Notes: generated by a model not told the origin, from the sequence alone. A stretch of 64,000 nt of DNA from Tautonia rosea (GCF_012958305.1 NZ_JABBYO010000005.1:1-64000); one strand, 5' to 3'. Positions 47,307-57,093 are shown, counted from the first letter of the stretch. Numbers and translations are program-made.

Positions 47307-49415
47307 TCAGTTGCGTCGGCCGCCGACCCGCTCAGCCGCGGGGACGGGAGCCGAGGCCACGACCTGAGCACCGATCGTCACGTAGTCGCCGACGATCTTC
47401 TCGACTTCCTGGTTGTAGAACGATTCGCGATTCCAGACCTTCTTGTCGTTGGCCGCCGCTCGGGCCATCGACTCGGGCTGTTCGATCAGTTCCTCAACCT
47501 CCTCATCCTCGTCGCTCTTGAACTCGGCGATGAAGAGGTCTTGTTTCAAGGGCAGTTCCTTGCGGGTCTGCCGATCAATGAACTTCTGGATCGCCTCGGC
47601 CTGCTTCTGGAACTTCTCGTCTTCCTCCCGGCGCTTGGCCGAGCGGTCGATCAGTTGCGCAATCAGTTCCGGAGAGACGCGGCCCCAGTGCTCGTGCGGC
47701 AAGGGGTCGATCTCGTCGAATTCGAGGGCGTTATCCATCTCCCCTTCGCCGAGCTTCTCGATATGGTCGGCGACGGTCGGGATGTGAATGTCCGGCGTCA
47801 CTCCTCGAACCTGCGTGCTCATGCCGTTGGCGCGGTAGAACTGCTGGATCGTCAGGCGAAGGGCCCCCAGGTTCGGGAAGCCTTCGGGATTACGAAGCCA
47901 GTTGTTCAGGTCGATGATGCTCTGCACCGTGCCTTTGCCAAAGGTGCTGGAGTCGCCGATCACGAGCCCTCGACCGTAGTCCTTGATCACTCCGGCGAAG
48001 ATTTCCGAGGCACTCGCGCTGGTGTGGCTGATCAACACGGCCAAGGGACCATCGTAGGCCGTCCCCGCGTCCTCGTCGTTGTACGGCAAGATGCCGTCCG
48101 CGTCTCGGACGCGAACCACCGGGCCGGTATCGATGAACAGGCCCGACAGCGAGATCGCCTCCAGCAACAGGCCGCCGCCGTTGCCTCGCAGGTCGATCAT
48201 CACGCAATCGACCCCTTGCTCCTCGAACTCGGCCAGAAGCTTCTTGCAATCGCCGGTCGCGCTGACGGCGTTGGCATCCCCCCGACGAACCGCGGCGGTG
48301 TCGCCGTAGAAGCTCGGCAGGTTGATCACACCGATCTTCAGTGGGGTGCCGTCCGGAGCGGTGGTTTCGATCACCTCACCTTTGGCGTGCTGGTCGGCCA
48401 GCTCGATCTTCTCGCGGACGATGTCGTACGTCTTCCGCTCCTTGGTGCCGGCCGGCTGCACGATCAGCTTGACGGTCGTGCCGCGCTTGCCTCGGATCAC
48501 CCGGACGACGTCGCTAATCTTCTTCTCGTAGAAATCCTCGATCTCGCCGTCTTCCTTCTCGACGGCCAGAATCTTGTCCTCGGCCTTGAGCCGACCATCC
48601 TTCGCGGCGGCCCCGCCGGGAATGATCTCCTTGATGACCGGCAAGCCGTCTTCCATCGTCAACGACGCACCGATCCCCTCCAGCGAGAGCTGGAGCTGCT
48701 GGTTCATCATGTCTTCCAGGTTCTTCCAGCCCATGTACTCGCTGTGCGGATCGATCGACTGCGAGAGGGCCGAGAGGTAGAACTCCATCAATTCGAGCAT
48801 TTCAAACTGACGGAAGTACCTGTAGAGATTGTCCTTGTAGCGAATCTTCAGCCGCTTGACGGCCTCGTCGTACTCGGTGTCGTTGAGCATCTGCACAAGG
48901 AGCTGATACTTCAGCTCTTTGCGCCAGCGTTCGCGGGCTTCCTCGGCATCGGCCGGGTAGTCGAGCAGGTCGGGGTCGTCAATGTAGGTTTCCTCGACCT
49001 CGAAATCGAAGCCTTCGTCGAGCATGGCATTGATGGCTTCAAACCGCTCGTCAAGGCGGGTCCGGAACCGCTCGAAGACCATCTGAGCGAACGAGAGATC
49101 ACCGCGCCGGATCTGGTCGTCCAGCTCGTTCTTGAACGGCTCGAACTCGGCCAGGTCATCCTTCGTGAAGAACAGCTTGCCGCGGTCGAGCGACTCAATG
49201 AACTTCTCGTGCCACCTGGACGAAACCTCGTCGTCGATTTCCGGCTTCGAGAGGTGGGCCCGTTCGATCAGCTCGGCAACAATCCGTGCCGTGATCCGGT
49301 CGGCCTGCGAGGGGTCAATCTTTGCATCCTGCGCTCCCAGCATCGCTGAGACGCCCACGACGACCCCAAGGGCCGCCGCAATTCCTTTGAACCGATGTCT
49401 TGAAATCCGGGGCAT
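47307..49415 (-). CDS. prc: Carboxy-terminal (tail-specific) protease, S41 family
   Basis: A 702-residue periplasmic protease. An N-terminal signal (GIAAALGVVVGVSAMLGA) is followed by the long helical domain of Tsp/Prc with SLDRGKLFFTKDDLAEF, a PDZ domain (IGASLTMEDGLPVIKEIIPGG) and the S41 core. The catalytic Ser is in SHTSASASEIFAG near residue 466 and the Lys in TFGKGTVQ near 493, the Ser-Lys dyad of the family. It ends with the C-terminal Tsp region. Such proteases degrade or trim envelope proteins. The start at 49415 has GGGAG 8 bases upstream. An operator-like element is upstream. Confidence 0.95.
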   Translation of the reverse strand: MPRISRHRFKGIAAALGVVVGVSAMLGAQDAKIDPSQADRITARIVAELIERAHLSKPEIDDEVSSRWHEKFIESLDRGKLFFTKDDLAEFEPFKNELDDQIRRGDLSFAQMVFERFRTRLDERFEAINAMLDEGFDFEVEETYIDDPDLLDYPADAEEARERWRKELKYQLLVQMLNDTEYDEAVKRLKIRYKDNLYRYFRQFEMLELMEFYLSALSQSIDPHSEYMGWKNLEDMMNQQLQLSLEGIGASLTMEDGLPVIKEIIPGGAAAKDGRLKAEDKILAVEKEDGEIEDFYEKKISDVVRVIRGKRGTTVKLIVQPAGTKERKTYDIVREKIELADQHAKGEVIETTAPDGTPLKIGVINLPSFYGDTAAVRRGDANAVSATGDCKKLLAEFEEQGVDCVMIDLRGNGGGLLLEAISLSGLFIDTGPVVRVRDADGILPYNDEDAGTAYDGPLAVLISHTSASASEIFAGVIKDYGRGLVIGDSSTFGKGTVQSIIDLNNWLRNPEGFPNLGALRLTIQQFYRANGMSTQVRGVTPDIHIPTVADHIEKLGEGEMDNALEFDEIDPLPHEHWGRVSPELIAQLIDRSAKRREEDEKFQKQAEAIQKFIDRQTRKELPLKQDLFIAEFKSDEDEEVEELIEQPESMARAAANDKKVWNRESFYNQEVEKIVGDYVTIGAQVVASAPVPAAERVGGRRN

Positions 49416-49801
49416 ACAGGCGGCTCCCGTTACGATCGCGTGACGAACATCTTGCAAGTGGGACGGAACGATCCGCTCCCAGCCGATCCGATCAACGCGA
49501 CGCAGACCTCCCAAGGGCCAACGCCGACGGGCGGGCTCCAGACTGGCCGCTCAGAAGGCGACCCTCGTTCCAGAACATGGTTATTGTACGCACAATCTCG
49601 CGAATTGTGCGAGAAGACTTCTCATGACTCCGAATTCCTTCTTTCTCGACCGAGAAGCACGGAAAATTTGGGGGTTTAGGAAGTTCGGCGTGTATGCTTC
49701 AGTCGGAGCAAAGGGGCGTTTGGGACCAACCGACGTATACCCCCGAACTCCCCGCTCCTTCTCCTGATGATGCTCTCCTAAGATATTCGGAGCGAAGATC
49801 G
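49416..49801. other. 386-base divergent intergenic region upstream of prc
   Basis: It separates prc (minus) from a small membrane-anchored protein (plus). Its middle is AT-rich compared with the window and holds the three-half-site element at 49583-49611 and a run GGAAAATTTGGGGGTTTAGG near 49660. No RNA gene or open frame with coding character is seen. Confidence 0.5.
49583..49611. promoter_or_regulatory. Operator-like element with three ATTGT half-sites
   Basis: ATTGTACG (49583-49590) and ATTGTGCG (49604-49611) are direct repeats 21 bases apart. Between them CGCACAAT (49589-49596) forms a perfect 8-bp inverted repeat with the second copy around CTCGCGA. This is the pattern of a dimeric regulator site repeated at two helical turns. 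Position is between divergent promoters of prc and the next gene. Confidence 0.5.
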
Positions 49802-50221
49802 ATGAGCCGCCAGGCCATTCTGAGCATGCCGCTCAGTTTTGCCATTGTCCTGGTCGCCGCGATGGCCCTTTCCGGCACCGCCCGTCAGGCGGATTTGGGC
49901 TTTCCGGCCGAAAATCCCGGCACTTCCTTCACGGTTGCCGAGTCGAACTCTGATGCGCCGACTGCGGCTCCCGTCGAGGTCGAGCAACCGATCGCCAATC
50001 CCACCGCGGCCTTGCTCCCCGTCGAGGAACAGGGGCATGGCCAGGAAAAGGGAAAACTCCCCGACGAGGCCCCTCACACGCCCGGTGAGACTTCGGCTCA
50101 CCCCGCAGGTCCTTCCGCGCCCGAACCGCCGCCGGCGCTGACGACCCCTGAATCATCCACCACTCGGGATCGAGAACACTGGCGGCCGATCGTTTCGCGC
50201 TCGTCACCCCCATCGCCTTGA
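49802..50221 (+). CDS. Hypothetical small exported or membrane-anchored protein
   Basis: The 139-residue frame begins MSRQAILSMPLSFAIVLVAAMAL, a signal anchor, and continues with an acidic, Pro- and Glu-rich low-complexity chain (EVEQPIANPTAALLPVEEQG). No family is recognisable. The start has a weak purine-rich site (GAGCGAAG) upstream. It is convergent with the LamG-like gene 22 bases downstream. The presence of the operator-like element upstream is the main support that it is expressed. Confidence 0.5.
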   Translation: MSRQAILSMPLSFAIVLVAAMALSGTARQADLGFPAENPGTSFTVAESNSDAPTAAPVEVEQPIANPTAALLPVEEQGHGQEKGKLPDEAPHTPGETSAHPAGPSAPEPPPALTTPESSTTRDREHWRPIVSRSSPPSP

Positions 50222-50243
50222 TCTCAGACCGAGGGCGATCCGA

Positions 50244-50939
50244 TCATTCCTCCGCCGGTTGCCCTGCCTTCTGGCCCCAGATCCGAATGTTCCGGAACTG
50301 ACCCGAGTCGTCGAACGATCCGACGCCGATCCGACCGGCCCCAAACGTCTGATCCACGGTTGTCATGATCGGCCTCTCCATGTCGTCGAAGTAGACGCGA
50401 ATCGTCCCGTCCCCGACGTTTCGGAAGAGTCGGACGTGGTGCCAGCCGTCCGTCCACGGGGTGCCCTCGGTCCGTTCCTTGGCGATGGAGACCCGAGGCT
50501 CGCCGTTCACCAGGAAGATGCTGTGCGCGTGGGGGTCGGCTTCCTTGCCCAGGTGAACGTAATAGAAGTGGCTCGGATCCTGGTGACCAAAGAAGAGGCA
50601 GAGATCCCGGTGCCCGTAGTCTCGGGTCGTCGAGCGGACGTCCAGGTCCATGACAAACGAGCCGAGCCAGAGGTGCTCCATCAAGGCGATGTTCAAGGGG
50701 GAGCGCACCTCAGGCTGATAGTCGCTGCCCGAGTGCTGCTCCAGCACCTTCTGCCCGTCGACCTCGGTGATCCGCCAGGCGTTGGGGTCGGTGAAGACCC
50801 AGCCTTCCAGCCCGTGCGAGTCGAAGGTCGAGACGGCCGCCAGGGGCCAATCCTGAGCGGCCTTCGGACGTTCTGGTTCGTCGGCAAGAACGAAGGTCGT
50901 ACCGAGCACAAGCGCGACGGAGGCAACGGTGGCGATCAT
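50244..50939 (-). CDS. Secreted concanavalin-A-like lectin/glucanase-fold protein (DUF1080-like)
   Basis: A 231-residue exported protein with signal peptide MIATVASVALVLGTTFVLA and a beta-sandwich with the pattern of DUF1080/laminin-G-like domains: GLEGWVFTDPNAWRITEVDG at the front, DLCLFFGHQDPSHFYYVHLG in the middle, WHHVRLFRNVGDGTIRVYFDD and the terminal GRIGVGSFDDSGQFRNIRI. Family members bind carbohydrate and often act near glycoside hydrolases or PVC cytochromes. No catalytic residues stand out. It is followed at 49 bases by the GTPase gene in the same direction. Confidence 0.85.
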   Translation of the reverse strand: MIATVASVALVLGTTFVLADEPERPKAAQDWPLAAVSTFDSHGLEGWVFTDPNAWRITEVDGQKVLEQHSGSDYQPEVRSPLNIALMEHLWLGSFVMDLDVRSTTRDYGHRDLCLFFGHQDPSHFYYVHLGKEADPHAHSIFLVNGEPRVSIAKERTEGTPWTDGWHHVRLFRNVGDGTIRVYFDDMERPIMTTVDQTFGAGRIGVGSFDDSGQFRNIRIWGQKAGQPAEE

Positions 50940-50988
50940 CAGACGACTCCGGATCGGTTTGGGAGAGGAATCGAGCGCAGGCCAACGG

Positions 50989-52014
50989 TCAGACGCTACT
51001 GCGGAAGTACATCACGTCCCCATCCTGGACGATGTACCCTTTCCCCTCAAGACGCTGGAGGTTCTGCGCCTTCGCCTCTTTTTCGGAACCGGCTCGGATC
51101 AGGTCCTCATACGGCGTCACCTCGGCCCGGATGAATCCTCGGGCCAGGTCAGTATGGATCTTCCCGGCCGCCTCGACCGCGTTGCTCCCTCGTTCCAGGT
51201 TCCAGCCGCGCACTTCCGGGTCGCCCGCCGTGAAGAAGGTGATGATCCCGACCGCGTCATACGCTGCCCGGATGATCCGGTCACGGCCTAGCTCGGTGAT
51301 CCCCCATTCCTCCATGAACCCGGCTCGCTCGTCGGGACTCATCTGCTGAAGTTCCAGCTCAAGCTGCGCGTCGATTGCCAGGGCATTCGGGAACATTTCC
51401 GCAACCTTGGCTGGGACTCCTTCCCCTTGCGGAGCGTTCACGACCACCACCATCGCCTTGTCGGTGAGGATGCCGAACGATCGCATCGGCTTCTTCTCCT
51501 CCTCGGTCAGCTCCAGATCGGCGATCGCCTGCTCGCTTTCCAGCGCCGCGGCGCATCGTTTGACGACCTCAAGCTCCTTGATCAGAGCATCCCGGTCCGG
51601 CCTCGGCTTCTTCACCTGGCTTTCGAGCGTTTCGGCCCGTTTGGTCAAGACACTCAAATCGGCGAAAACCAGTTCATCGCGGAAACTGGCCAGCTCGGCG
51701 GCAGGGTCCTGATCGGGGGTGAAGCCGTTCAATACCACCACCAGGGCGTCCCCTTTGCGAATCAGGGCGAGCCGCTGCGGGTTGTCTCCGCTGCTCCCCG
51801 GTAAGAGCCCCGGTGTATCGAGGATTTCGAGGTTCGCCCGGGTAATTTTCTTCGGAGAGAACATCGCCGCCAGCGAGTCGATGCGCGGGTCGTTCAACTC
51901 GGCAATGCCGACCTGCCCCGAGTGAACCTTGCCGGGGTCGGGCGTGACCCCAGTCAATAACTGAAACAAGGTGCTTTTCCCACTGCCGGCGAAACCGACC
52001 AGACCCGCTTGCAT
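50989..52014 (-). CDS. YchF/OLA1-like P-loop NTPase (DUF933)
   Basis: A 341-residue P-loop protein. The N-terminal domain has GFAGSGKST (P-loop) and LEILDTPGLLPG (G3), while the usual guanine-specifying NKxD is not found, which is normal for the ATP-preferring YchF family. A coiled-coil insert lies near residues 115-160. The C-terminal DUF933/TGS domain is well conserved: IITFFTAGDPEVRGW, ARGFIRAEVTPYEDL and GKGYIVQDGDVMYFR. It differs from canonical YchF in the switch region, so it is probably a second paralogue. AAGGA precedes the ATG. Role in translation or stress adaptation is inferred from the family. Confidence 0.88.
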   Translation of the reverse strand: MQAGLVGFAGSGKSTLFQLLTGVTPDPGKVHSGQVGIAELNDPRIDSLAAMFSPKKITRANLEILDTPGLLPGSSGDNPQRLALIRKGDALVVVLNGFTPDQDPAAELASFRDELVFADLSVLTKRAETLESQVKKPRPDRDALIKELEVVKRCAAALESEQAIADLELTEEEKKPMRSFGILTDKAMVVVVNAPQGEGVPAKVAEMFPNALAIDAQLELELQQMSPDERAGFMEEWGITELGRDRIIRAAYDAVGIITFFTAGDPEVRGWNLERGSNAVEAAGKIHTDLARGFIRAEVTPYEDLIRAGSEKEAKAQNLQRLEGKGYIVQDGDVMYFRSSV

Positions 52015-52079
52015 CGACTTGGTGTCCTTCCGTCACTCAATGAATTCAACGAGACGAGAACGTCTGAAGACGGTCTCCA

Positions 52080-54416
52080 TCAACCCGGCTGGGGTTTCAA
52101 GCCCAGTTCCAGCGCATCAAGCTGTGCGTCGAGTTGTGCCATCACGTCGGGGCCGAGAGGAAGGTCGCCGAACCGGACCCGGTAAAAGGCTTCCACCACC
52201 CGACCGGGGACGTCGGTCAAGGGGCGTCCCTCGTGGTCCTGAATCCGGTCGCCGAGCAGCAACGAGGCCCGTCTCGCGAACTCACGCGGAGTCTCGGTCG
52301 CAGGGCGCTGAAGCCCATACTGCTCTAGAACCTTGACGAGCCGAACATAGGCGGCCAGAGCTCCCGAGAGTTCGCCGGCCCGATCATCTTCTCCTCCCAG
52401 GCGTCGACTCATCATCTGCCAGAGCCGACGGCCCAGAGTCAGCAACCCGACCAGCAAGAGCATTCCCAGCGACGAGACAATGAACCCTCGAATGCTGAAA
52501 AACGCCGTCGGGCTCGGAAAATCCGTCAGCCATCGAACGACATTCATCAAGGCCATCCGCATGATCCGGAACCCTTCGCGTGCCTCGGCCACCAGAGTCC
52601 GGATGGGCTGATAGAGCAATTGCTCCTGGCGATCGGCGTTGAATCCCGCGATGTAAAACACCCAGATATACCGAACGAAGTCCGACACCTGCCGCAAACT
52701 TTTCGGCAATCGGCTGACCAGCGCCACCTGTTCCTCTCGCTCGGCCGCCGGGGCTGGATCGAGCGTCAGCCAGCGGGGCAACCGATCGGAGGTGCTGGTG
52801 GAACCGACGTACGCTTCGACCCAACTGTGCGCATGTCGTTGCCGGATTGTGAGCATCTGGGCCAGGTCGTTCCAGTCTCCCCCTTTAAACCCGTTGACCA
52901 CCCGAGCCGGGATCCCCTGACTTCGGAGCAACAGCGTCAACGCACTGGCGAAATATTCGCAGTGTCCCCGACGCGTGTTGAGCAGGAAATCCAGGTTCGG
53001 ATCAAGGCTCGGATCGCTCCGGGTCATCTGAAGCGTGTAGCGAAACGTTCCCGAATCCCTCAGGTATCGTTCGATCGCCTGGGCCCGTTCCACCACGTTT
53101 TCGGGAGGAATGCCCGCCACCACCCGATCGGAGATTTCCCGGAGCGGCGCCTGAAGGGACGGCGGAACGTCTCTCATGCCGGCCGCATCAGGAAAATAAT
53201 TCAATATATCATTCTCGCCCGGTTGAACCGAAATCGGCCCGGTGTCGGCATCGGACTTGACCACGTAATCGAGCGGGCCGTAATTACGCCGGATACCCGT
53301 CAGCCGTCGCACACCCCGATCCGGATCACGGATCAAAGTTCCATCGTGCGAGTTTAAGGCGATCAATCCGTCCGGGCGTACTGCGATTTCGAGGATCGGC
53401 CGCAGCGCGAAGATCACCCGCTCGGCGGTTTCTTCCATGCGGATCCGTTGTTCGAGGATCTGGTCCGGGGCACGACGGTATGCCGGAGGCGAGCCCAGCT
53501 GAATCGCTCCCCGATCGCGTCCCCAGCTGCCGTCGTCATAGCGAGACAGCGTCACCCCTCTCCAGAGCAGTTCCCCTTCCTCAGGCTGAAACCGTCGCCC
53601 ACCCTTGAACAGCTCGGCCGTGAAGACGACCGTATCGTTTTCGAGGATCTCCCCCATCTGGCCGAGCTGAACCTCGTCGCTGAAGCCGGTCAGGCTGCGC
53701 GGTGCGGAGGCACCTCGAGGCGATTGCGACCGCACCTCCGATCGCGGCATGATCAAGAAGATGAACATGCCAAGCAGTAAGGTCATTGCAGCCGCTCGGG
53801 CGGTCGAGATGTAAAACGGCAGACCAAAGAGCCCCGGATACGGTTCCGGCTCGACCCGGCCTTGCTCGTCTTCTGCCAGTCGCACCGGCCCGCTTCGCTG
53901 CCACTCCGCTCCCGATCGGAGCGACTCGCGGTGCAGATAAAACAGGCTCAGCACCCACAAAGCAAGGATCGCCCAGGCCACCAGAAGGATGCCGACGCGG
54001 TCTCCCTGGCTGAGGAAACAGCCGACGAGCACCTGCATCAGGCCCAGCACGATCAGATACCAGTCGTCCGCCGGCTCTTTCTGGCGGAACATCTTGACGA
54101 TCGTCAGGTAGTACAGCCAGTGGCCGCACGCCAGAACGAGCTGACTCCGATCCAACTGGTACTCGAAGTAAACCAGCACTAACGAGGCGATCCCGAGCAG
54201 GTTGGCCGCTCCAGTGCTCAACCCCTTGCCCGGCCGACGATCCACCGCGAAGTACGCAATCATTCCCGCCAACGCCATCACAATCGGGAAGAACTTCGGA
54301 TAATGGAAAAACGATCCTCCCAGATCGATCGTTGCGTCCGAGTCGATATTCAGGATCAAGGACGAGAGAAACAGCAGCACGTACATGCTGATTCGATAGA
54401 GTGACGCGAATCTCAC
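52080..54416 (-). CDS. Transglutaminase-like membrane protein (TgpA family)
   Basis: A 778-residue protein with about six N-terminal membrane helices of the DUF3488 type (for example ILNIDSDATIDLG and FYISTARAAAMTLLLGMFIFLIM), a periplasmic transglutaminase core with Cys in RRGHCEYFASA, His in RHAHSWVEAYVG and Asp in LTLDPAP, a final membrane helix (GFIVSSLGMLLLVGLLTLG) and a C-terminal DUF4129-like region. Family members are linked to cell-envelope maintenance. Its start overlaps the end of the DUF58 gene by 4 bases; together with moxR they form the common moxR-DUF58-tgpA operon. Confidence 0.93.
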   Translation of the reverse strand: MRFASLYRISMYVLLFLSSLILNIDSDATIDLGGSFFHYPKFFPIVMALAGMIAYFAVDRRPGKGLSTGAANLLGIASLVLVYFEYQLDRSQLVLACGHWLYYLTIVKMFRQKEPADDWYLIVLGLMQVLVGCFLSQGDRVGILLVAWAILALWVLSLFYLHRESLRSGAEWQRSGPVRLAEDEQGRVEPEPYPGLFGLPFYISTARAAAMTLLLGMFIFLIMPRSEVRSQSPRGASAPRSLTGFSDEVQLGQMGEILENDTVVFTAELFKGGRRFQPEEGELLWRGVTLSRYDDGSWGRDRGAIQLGSPPAYRRAPDQILEQRIRMEETAERVIFALRPILEIAVRPDGLIALNSHDGTLIRDPDRGVRRLTGIRRNYGPLDYVVKSDADTGPISVQPGENDILNYFPDAAGMRDVPPSLQAPLREISDRVVAGIPPENVVERAQAIERYLRDSGTFRYTLQMTRSDPSLDPNLDFLLNTRRGHCEYFASALTLLLRSQGIPARVVNGFKGGDWNDLAQMLTIRQRHAHSWVEAYVGSTSTSDRLPRWLTLDPAPAAEREEQVALVSRLPKSLRQVSDFVRYIWVFYIAGFNADRQEQLLYQPIRTLVAEAREGFRIMRMALMNVVRWLTDFPSPTAFFSIRGFIVSSLGMLLLVGLLTLGRRLWQMMSRRLGGEDDRAGELSGALAAYVRLVKVLEQYGLQRPATETPREFARRASLLLGDRIQDHEGRPLTDVPGRVVEAFYRVRFGDLPLGPDVMAQLDAQLDALELGLKPQPG

Positions 54417-55816
54417 GAGCGCCCTCCTCCGTCCCGCGACGGCACAGGAATCATCCTCTCTCGATCGACGAGGACCGCTCCGTTGCCTTCGGCGATCTTC
54501 TGCTCGCTGCCAGTGTCATCCTCGTCTCCGAGGCTCGCCCGATCGCTCATCGGACCGACGTCGATCCCAACCCCCCGTCCACCATCGAAGCGAATGTAGC
54601 GTTCCAGGTCTCCCCGAGAGGCATCCAGCAACAACGTCCGCCCCGTCAGTCTCAGGCCGGTCGATTCGTTCAGGCGGGTCGAGCGTTCGTACTCTTCGGC
54701 AAGATTGATCGCCCGGGTCGAGACGATCAGAATCATCGCATCACGGAGCATCGATGGCGGCATCACGTCCAGCAATCCCCCCACGTGTCCTTCCGGAGTG
54801 GGCCGAAGCAAGGCCAACGCTTCGAGCAGCTCGTGCAGCAATCGGATCGACGCCGGGCCGTGCCGGATCGCCGGGGCCGGTCCGGTCCAGCCAAGCAAGA
54901 GCCGACGCCCTTGCGATCGGCACGTCTCCAGGCACACGGTCGCGCAGAATCGAATCGCCCGTTCCACTGCCTCTCGCTGCTCGGCCGTCGCCTTCGTCCG
55001 AGGCAGCCAGGGATCGAGCAGGACCACGAGATCCTGGTCGCTCTGCTGTTCAAACTCCTTGACCATCGGCTGACCGAGTCGGGCACTGGTTCGCCAGTGG
55101 ATCCACCTCGGGCTGTCTCCCGGCCGATAGTCGCGTAGACCATGATATTCCTGCTGCTGCGACGAGCGATCGTGCCGACGCCCTCGACGTGTCTCCGTTG
55201 CCTCTCGGAAGACCCGCCGCCAGCGCCTCGTCAACGTGCCCACCGTCGGATAGACGATCAACGACCCCGGTTGCTCGATGGTCACCCGACGTTCCAGCAA
55301 CCCAAACGGCAATCGCGTGACCAACTCGATCGTCCCGAACCGATACCGACCTCGCGCCGGAGCCTGACCTTTCCAGGTCACTCGCAGCCGATCTTTCCCC
55401 GGGACCCTCGAAAAAAAGACCTTCGGATACAGCTCGCGCGCCGCCGAAGTGCCCGGTTCCTCAGGGGTCAAGAGATCCACCGCCGACATCGCCAGCGCTT
55501 CGCGCCATCGGTGAGGGTTTTCCAGCGTGTAGTCGATGACCAACGGATCCTCAGCGAAGACGAACGGCGGCCCTCTCCGAATGACCCGAAGCCCCCGTAG
55601 CACCGACGCGCTGACGAAGATCGACCCCACGATCGGACCGGCCGCCAACCCGGCGATCAACAGCACCAGATTGATCTGCTGATACAGCCCCGTTCCGAGC
55701 AAGATCAGCCAGACGGCGATGTATCCCACCCCCTCGACTGTCCAGCGTAACGTCTGACTCGGCCGCAGCGCGGCGGTGGCGGCGCGGGCGATCTTGCCGA
55801 TCGGGCTTCGAGCCAT
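54413..55816 (-). CDS. DUF58 membrane protein
   Basis: A 467-residue protein with two N-terminal membrane helices and a DUF58 domain: GLRDYRPGDSPRWIHWRTSARLGQPMVKEFEQ near residue 220, then a vWA-like stretch LVVLLDPWLPR. It differs from the soluble DUF58 at 26.3 kb, which lacks membrane helices. It lies between moxR (89 bases upstream) and the transglutaminase-like gene. The MoxR ATPase probably acts on it. Confidence 0.92.
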   Translation of the reverse strand: MARSPIGKIARAATAALRPSQTLRWTVEGVGYIAVWLILLGTGLYQQINLVLLIAGLAAGPIVGSIFVSASVLRGLRVIRRGPPFVFAEDPLVIDYTLENPHRWREALAMSAVDLLTPEEPGTSAARELYPKVFFSRVPGKDRLRVTWKGQAPARGRYRFGTIELVTRLPFGLLERRVTIEQPGSLIVYPTVGTLTRRWRRVFREATETRRGRRHDRSSQQQEYHGLRDYRPGDSPRWIHWRTSARLGQPMVKEFEQQSDQDLVVLLDPWLPRTKATAEQREAVERAIRFCATVCLETCRSQGRRLLLGWTGPAPAIRHGPASIRLLHELLEALALLRPTPEGHVGGLLDVMPPSMLRDAMILIVSTRAINLAEEYERSTRLNESTGLRLTGRTLLLDASRGDLERYIRFDGGRGVGIDVGPMSDRASLGDEDDTGSEQKIAEGNGAVLVDRERMIPVPSRDGGGRS

Positions 55817-55905
55817 GCGATGGTGTCCCCGACGGGTTCAGAGCCGTCCGGTTGGTTGATTGGTTCTGGAAAGGATCGGAAGAAGCAGCGAAGTGGCACG
55901 GAGAC

Positions 55906-56883
55906 TTAGGACGGCACCCGGATCCGATCGACCAGATCGCGGATAATCGCCTCCGAGGCGTTGAACTCACCGGCCTGGAGGAACGATTTGCCAACAACCC
56001 GGTGGGCAAGGACCGGCAGGCTCATCGTCTTGATATCGTCGGGCACCACATAAGATCGCCCCGATACCAGGGCAAATCCCTGCGCCGCCCGGTAGAGCGT
56101 CAGCGCTCCTCGGGTGCTAACGCCCACGTTTAGGTCTTCGCTTTCTCGGGTCGCATGAACAATCTCCAGCAAGTAATCAGCGATTGCATCGTCGACCTTC
56201 ACGGTTCTCGTTGCATGTTGGAGTCTCAGCAACTCCTCGCGAGAGAGCACCGGCTGAAGCGATTCCACCGGCTCTCCCATCCGGTGCGTGGTCAGAATAT
56301 TCCGTTCCTCGCTCCGCAAAGGGTATCCCATCCGAACCCGCATCATGAAGCGGTCGAGTTGGCTCTCGGGCAGGACATAGGTCCCTTCGAACTCAAACGG
56401 GTTCTGCGTGGCCAGGACCAGGAAGGGCGGTTCGAGGGGATACGTTTTTCCTTCGACCGAGACCTGACGATCCCCCATCGCTTCGAGCAGGGCACTCTGC
56501 GTTCTCGGGGTCGTTCGGTTGATCTCATCGGCCAGAATCACGTTCGCGAACAACGGGCCGGGCTTGAAGACAAATTCCCCCGTCCCCGAGTTGTACACGC
56601 TCGATCCCAGGATGTCCGACGGCAGCAGGTCCGGCGTAAACTGCACTCTCCGGAAACTGCAATCAATGCTCGCGGCCAGCGCCCGGGCCAGCAGGGTCTT
56701 GCCCACGCCCGGCACGTCCTCGATCAGGACGTGCCCTTCGGCCAGCAGCGCCACTGCCACAAGCCGGATCACCTCCGGTTTGCCCAGCACCACCGTGCCG
56801 ATATTCTCGATCAGCCGATCGAGCTGCGCAAGCAGCGATTCCAGTTCCGGCGCGGACAACTCGTCGGTGGTCGGAGCACTCAT
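55906..56883 (-). CDS. MoxR-family AAA+ ATPase (second copy)
   Basis: A 325-residue ATPase with Walker A DVPGVGKT, Walker B VILADEINRTTPRTQSALLEAM, VLATQNPFEFEGTYVLPESQLDRFM and the C-terminal lid GVSTRGALTLYRAAQGFAL. The ATG at 56883 with GGAAG 6 bases upstream is the start; the frame stays open far upstream opposite the next gene. It heads the moxR-DUF58-transglutaminase operon, a different module from the one at 21.5-29.4 kb. Confidence 0.94.
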   Translation of the reverse strand: MSAPTTDELSAPELESLLAQLDRLIENIGTVVLGKPEVIRLVAVALLAEGHVLIEDVPGVGKTLLARALAASIDCSFRRVQFTPDLLPSDILGSSVYNSGTGEFVFKPGPLFANVILADEINRTTPRTQSALLEAMGDRQVSVEGKTYPLEPPFLVLATQNPFEFEGTYVLPESQLDRFMMRVRMGYPLRSEERNILTTHRMGEPVESLQPVLSREELLRLQHATRTVKVDDAIADYLLEIVHATRESEDLNVGVSTRGALTLYRAAQGFALVSGRSYVVPDDIKTMSLPVLAHRVVGKSFLQAGEFNASEAIIRDLVDRIRVPS

Positions 56884-57093
56884 AAACGTCTTCCGCGAAG
56901 GTCGCTCGATTCGAAGGCGGCGAATCACAATCGGCCGATTATACAAACGACGATCTTCCGTTTCTATGCCCCGGATCGCGGTCGTCCTCCCCGACTCGTG
57001 ACGTGTTGCTCCGCGTATGGTATGGTTCGACCCGGAAGCAGTGGGCGATTCGACGGTCGATCGCCCCGATCGGATTCGGAGAGAACCGGGCCA

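Noticed and set aside
47541-49349. 602-codon open frame on the plus strand opposite prc
   Set aside because: It mirrors a well-supported protease gene; high GC produces long antisense frames and the translation has no recognisable domain.
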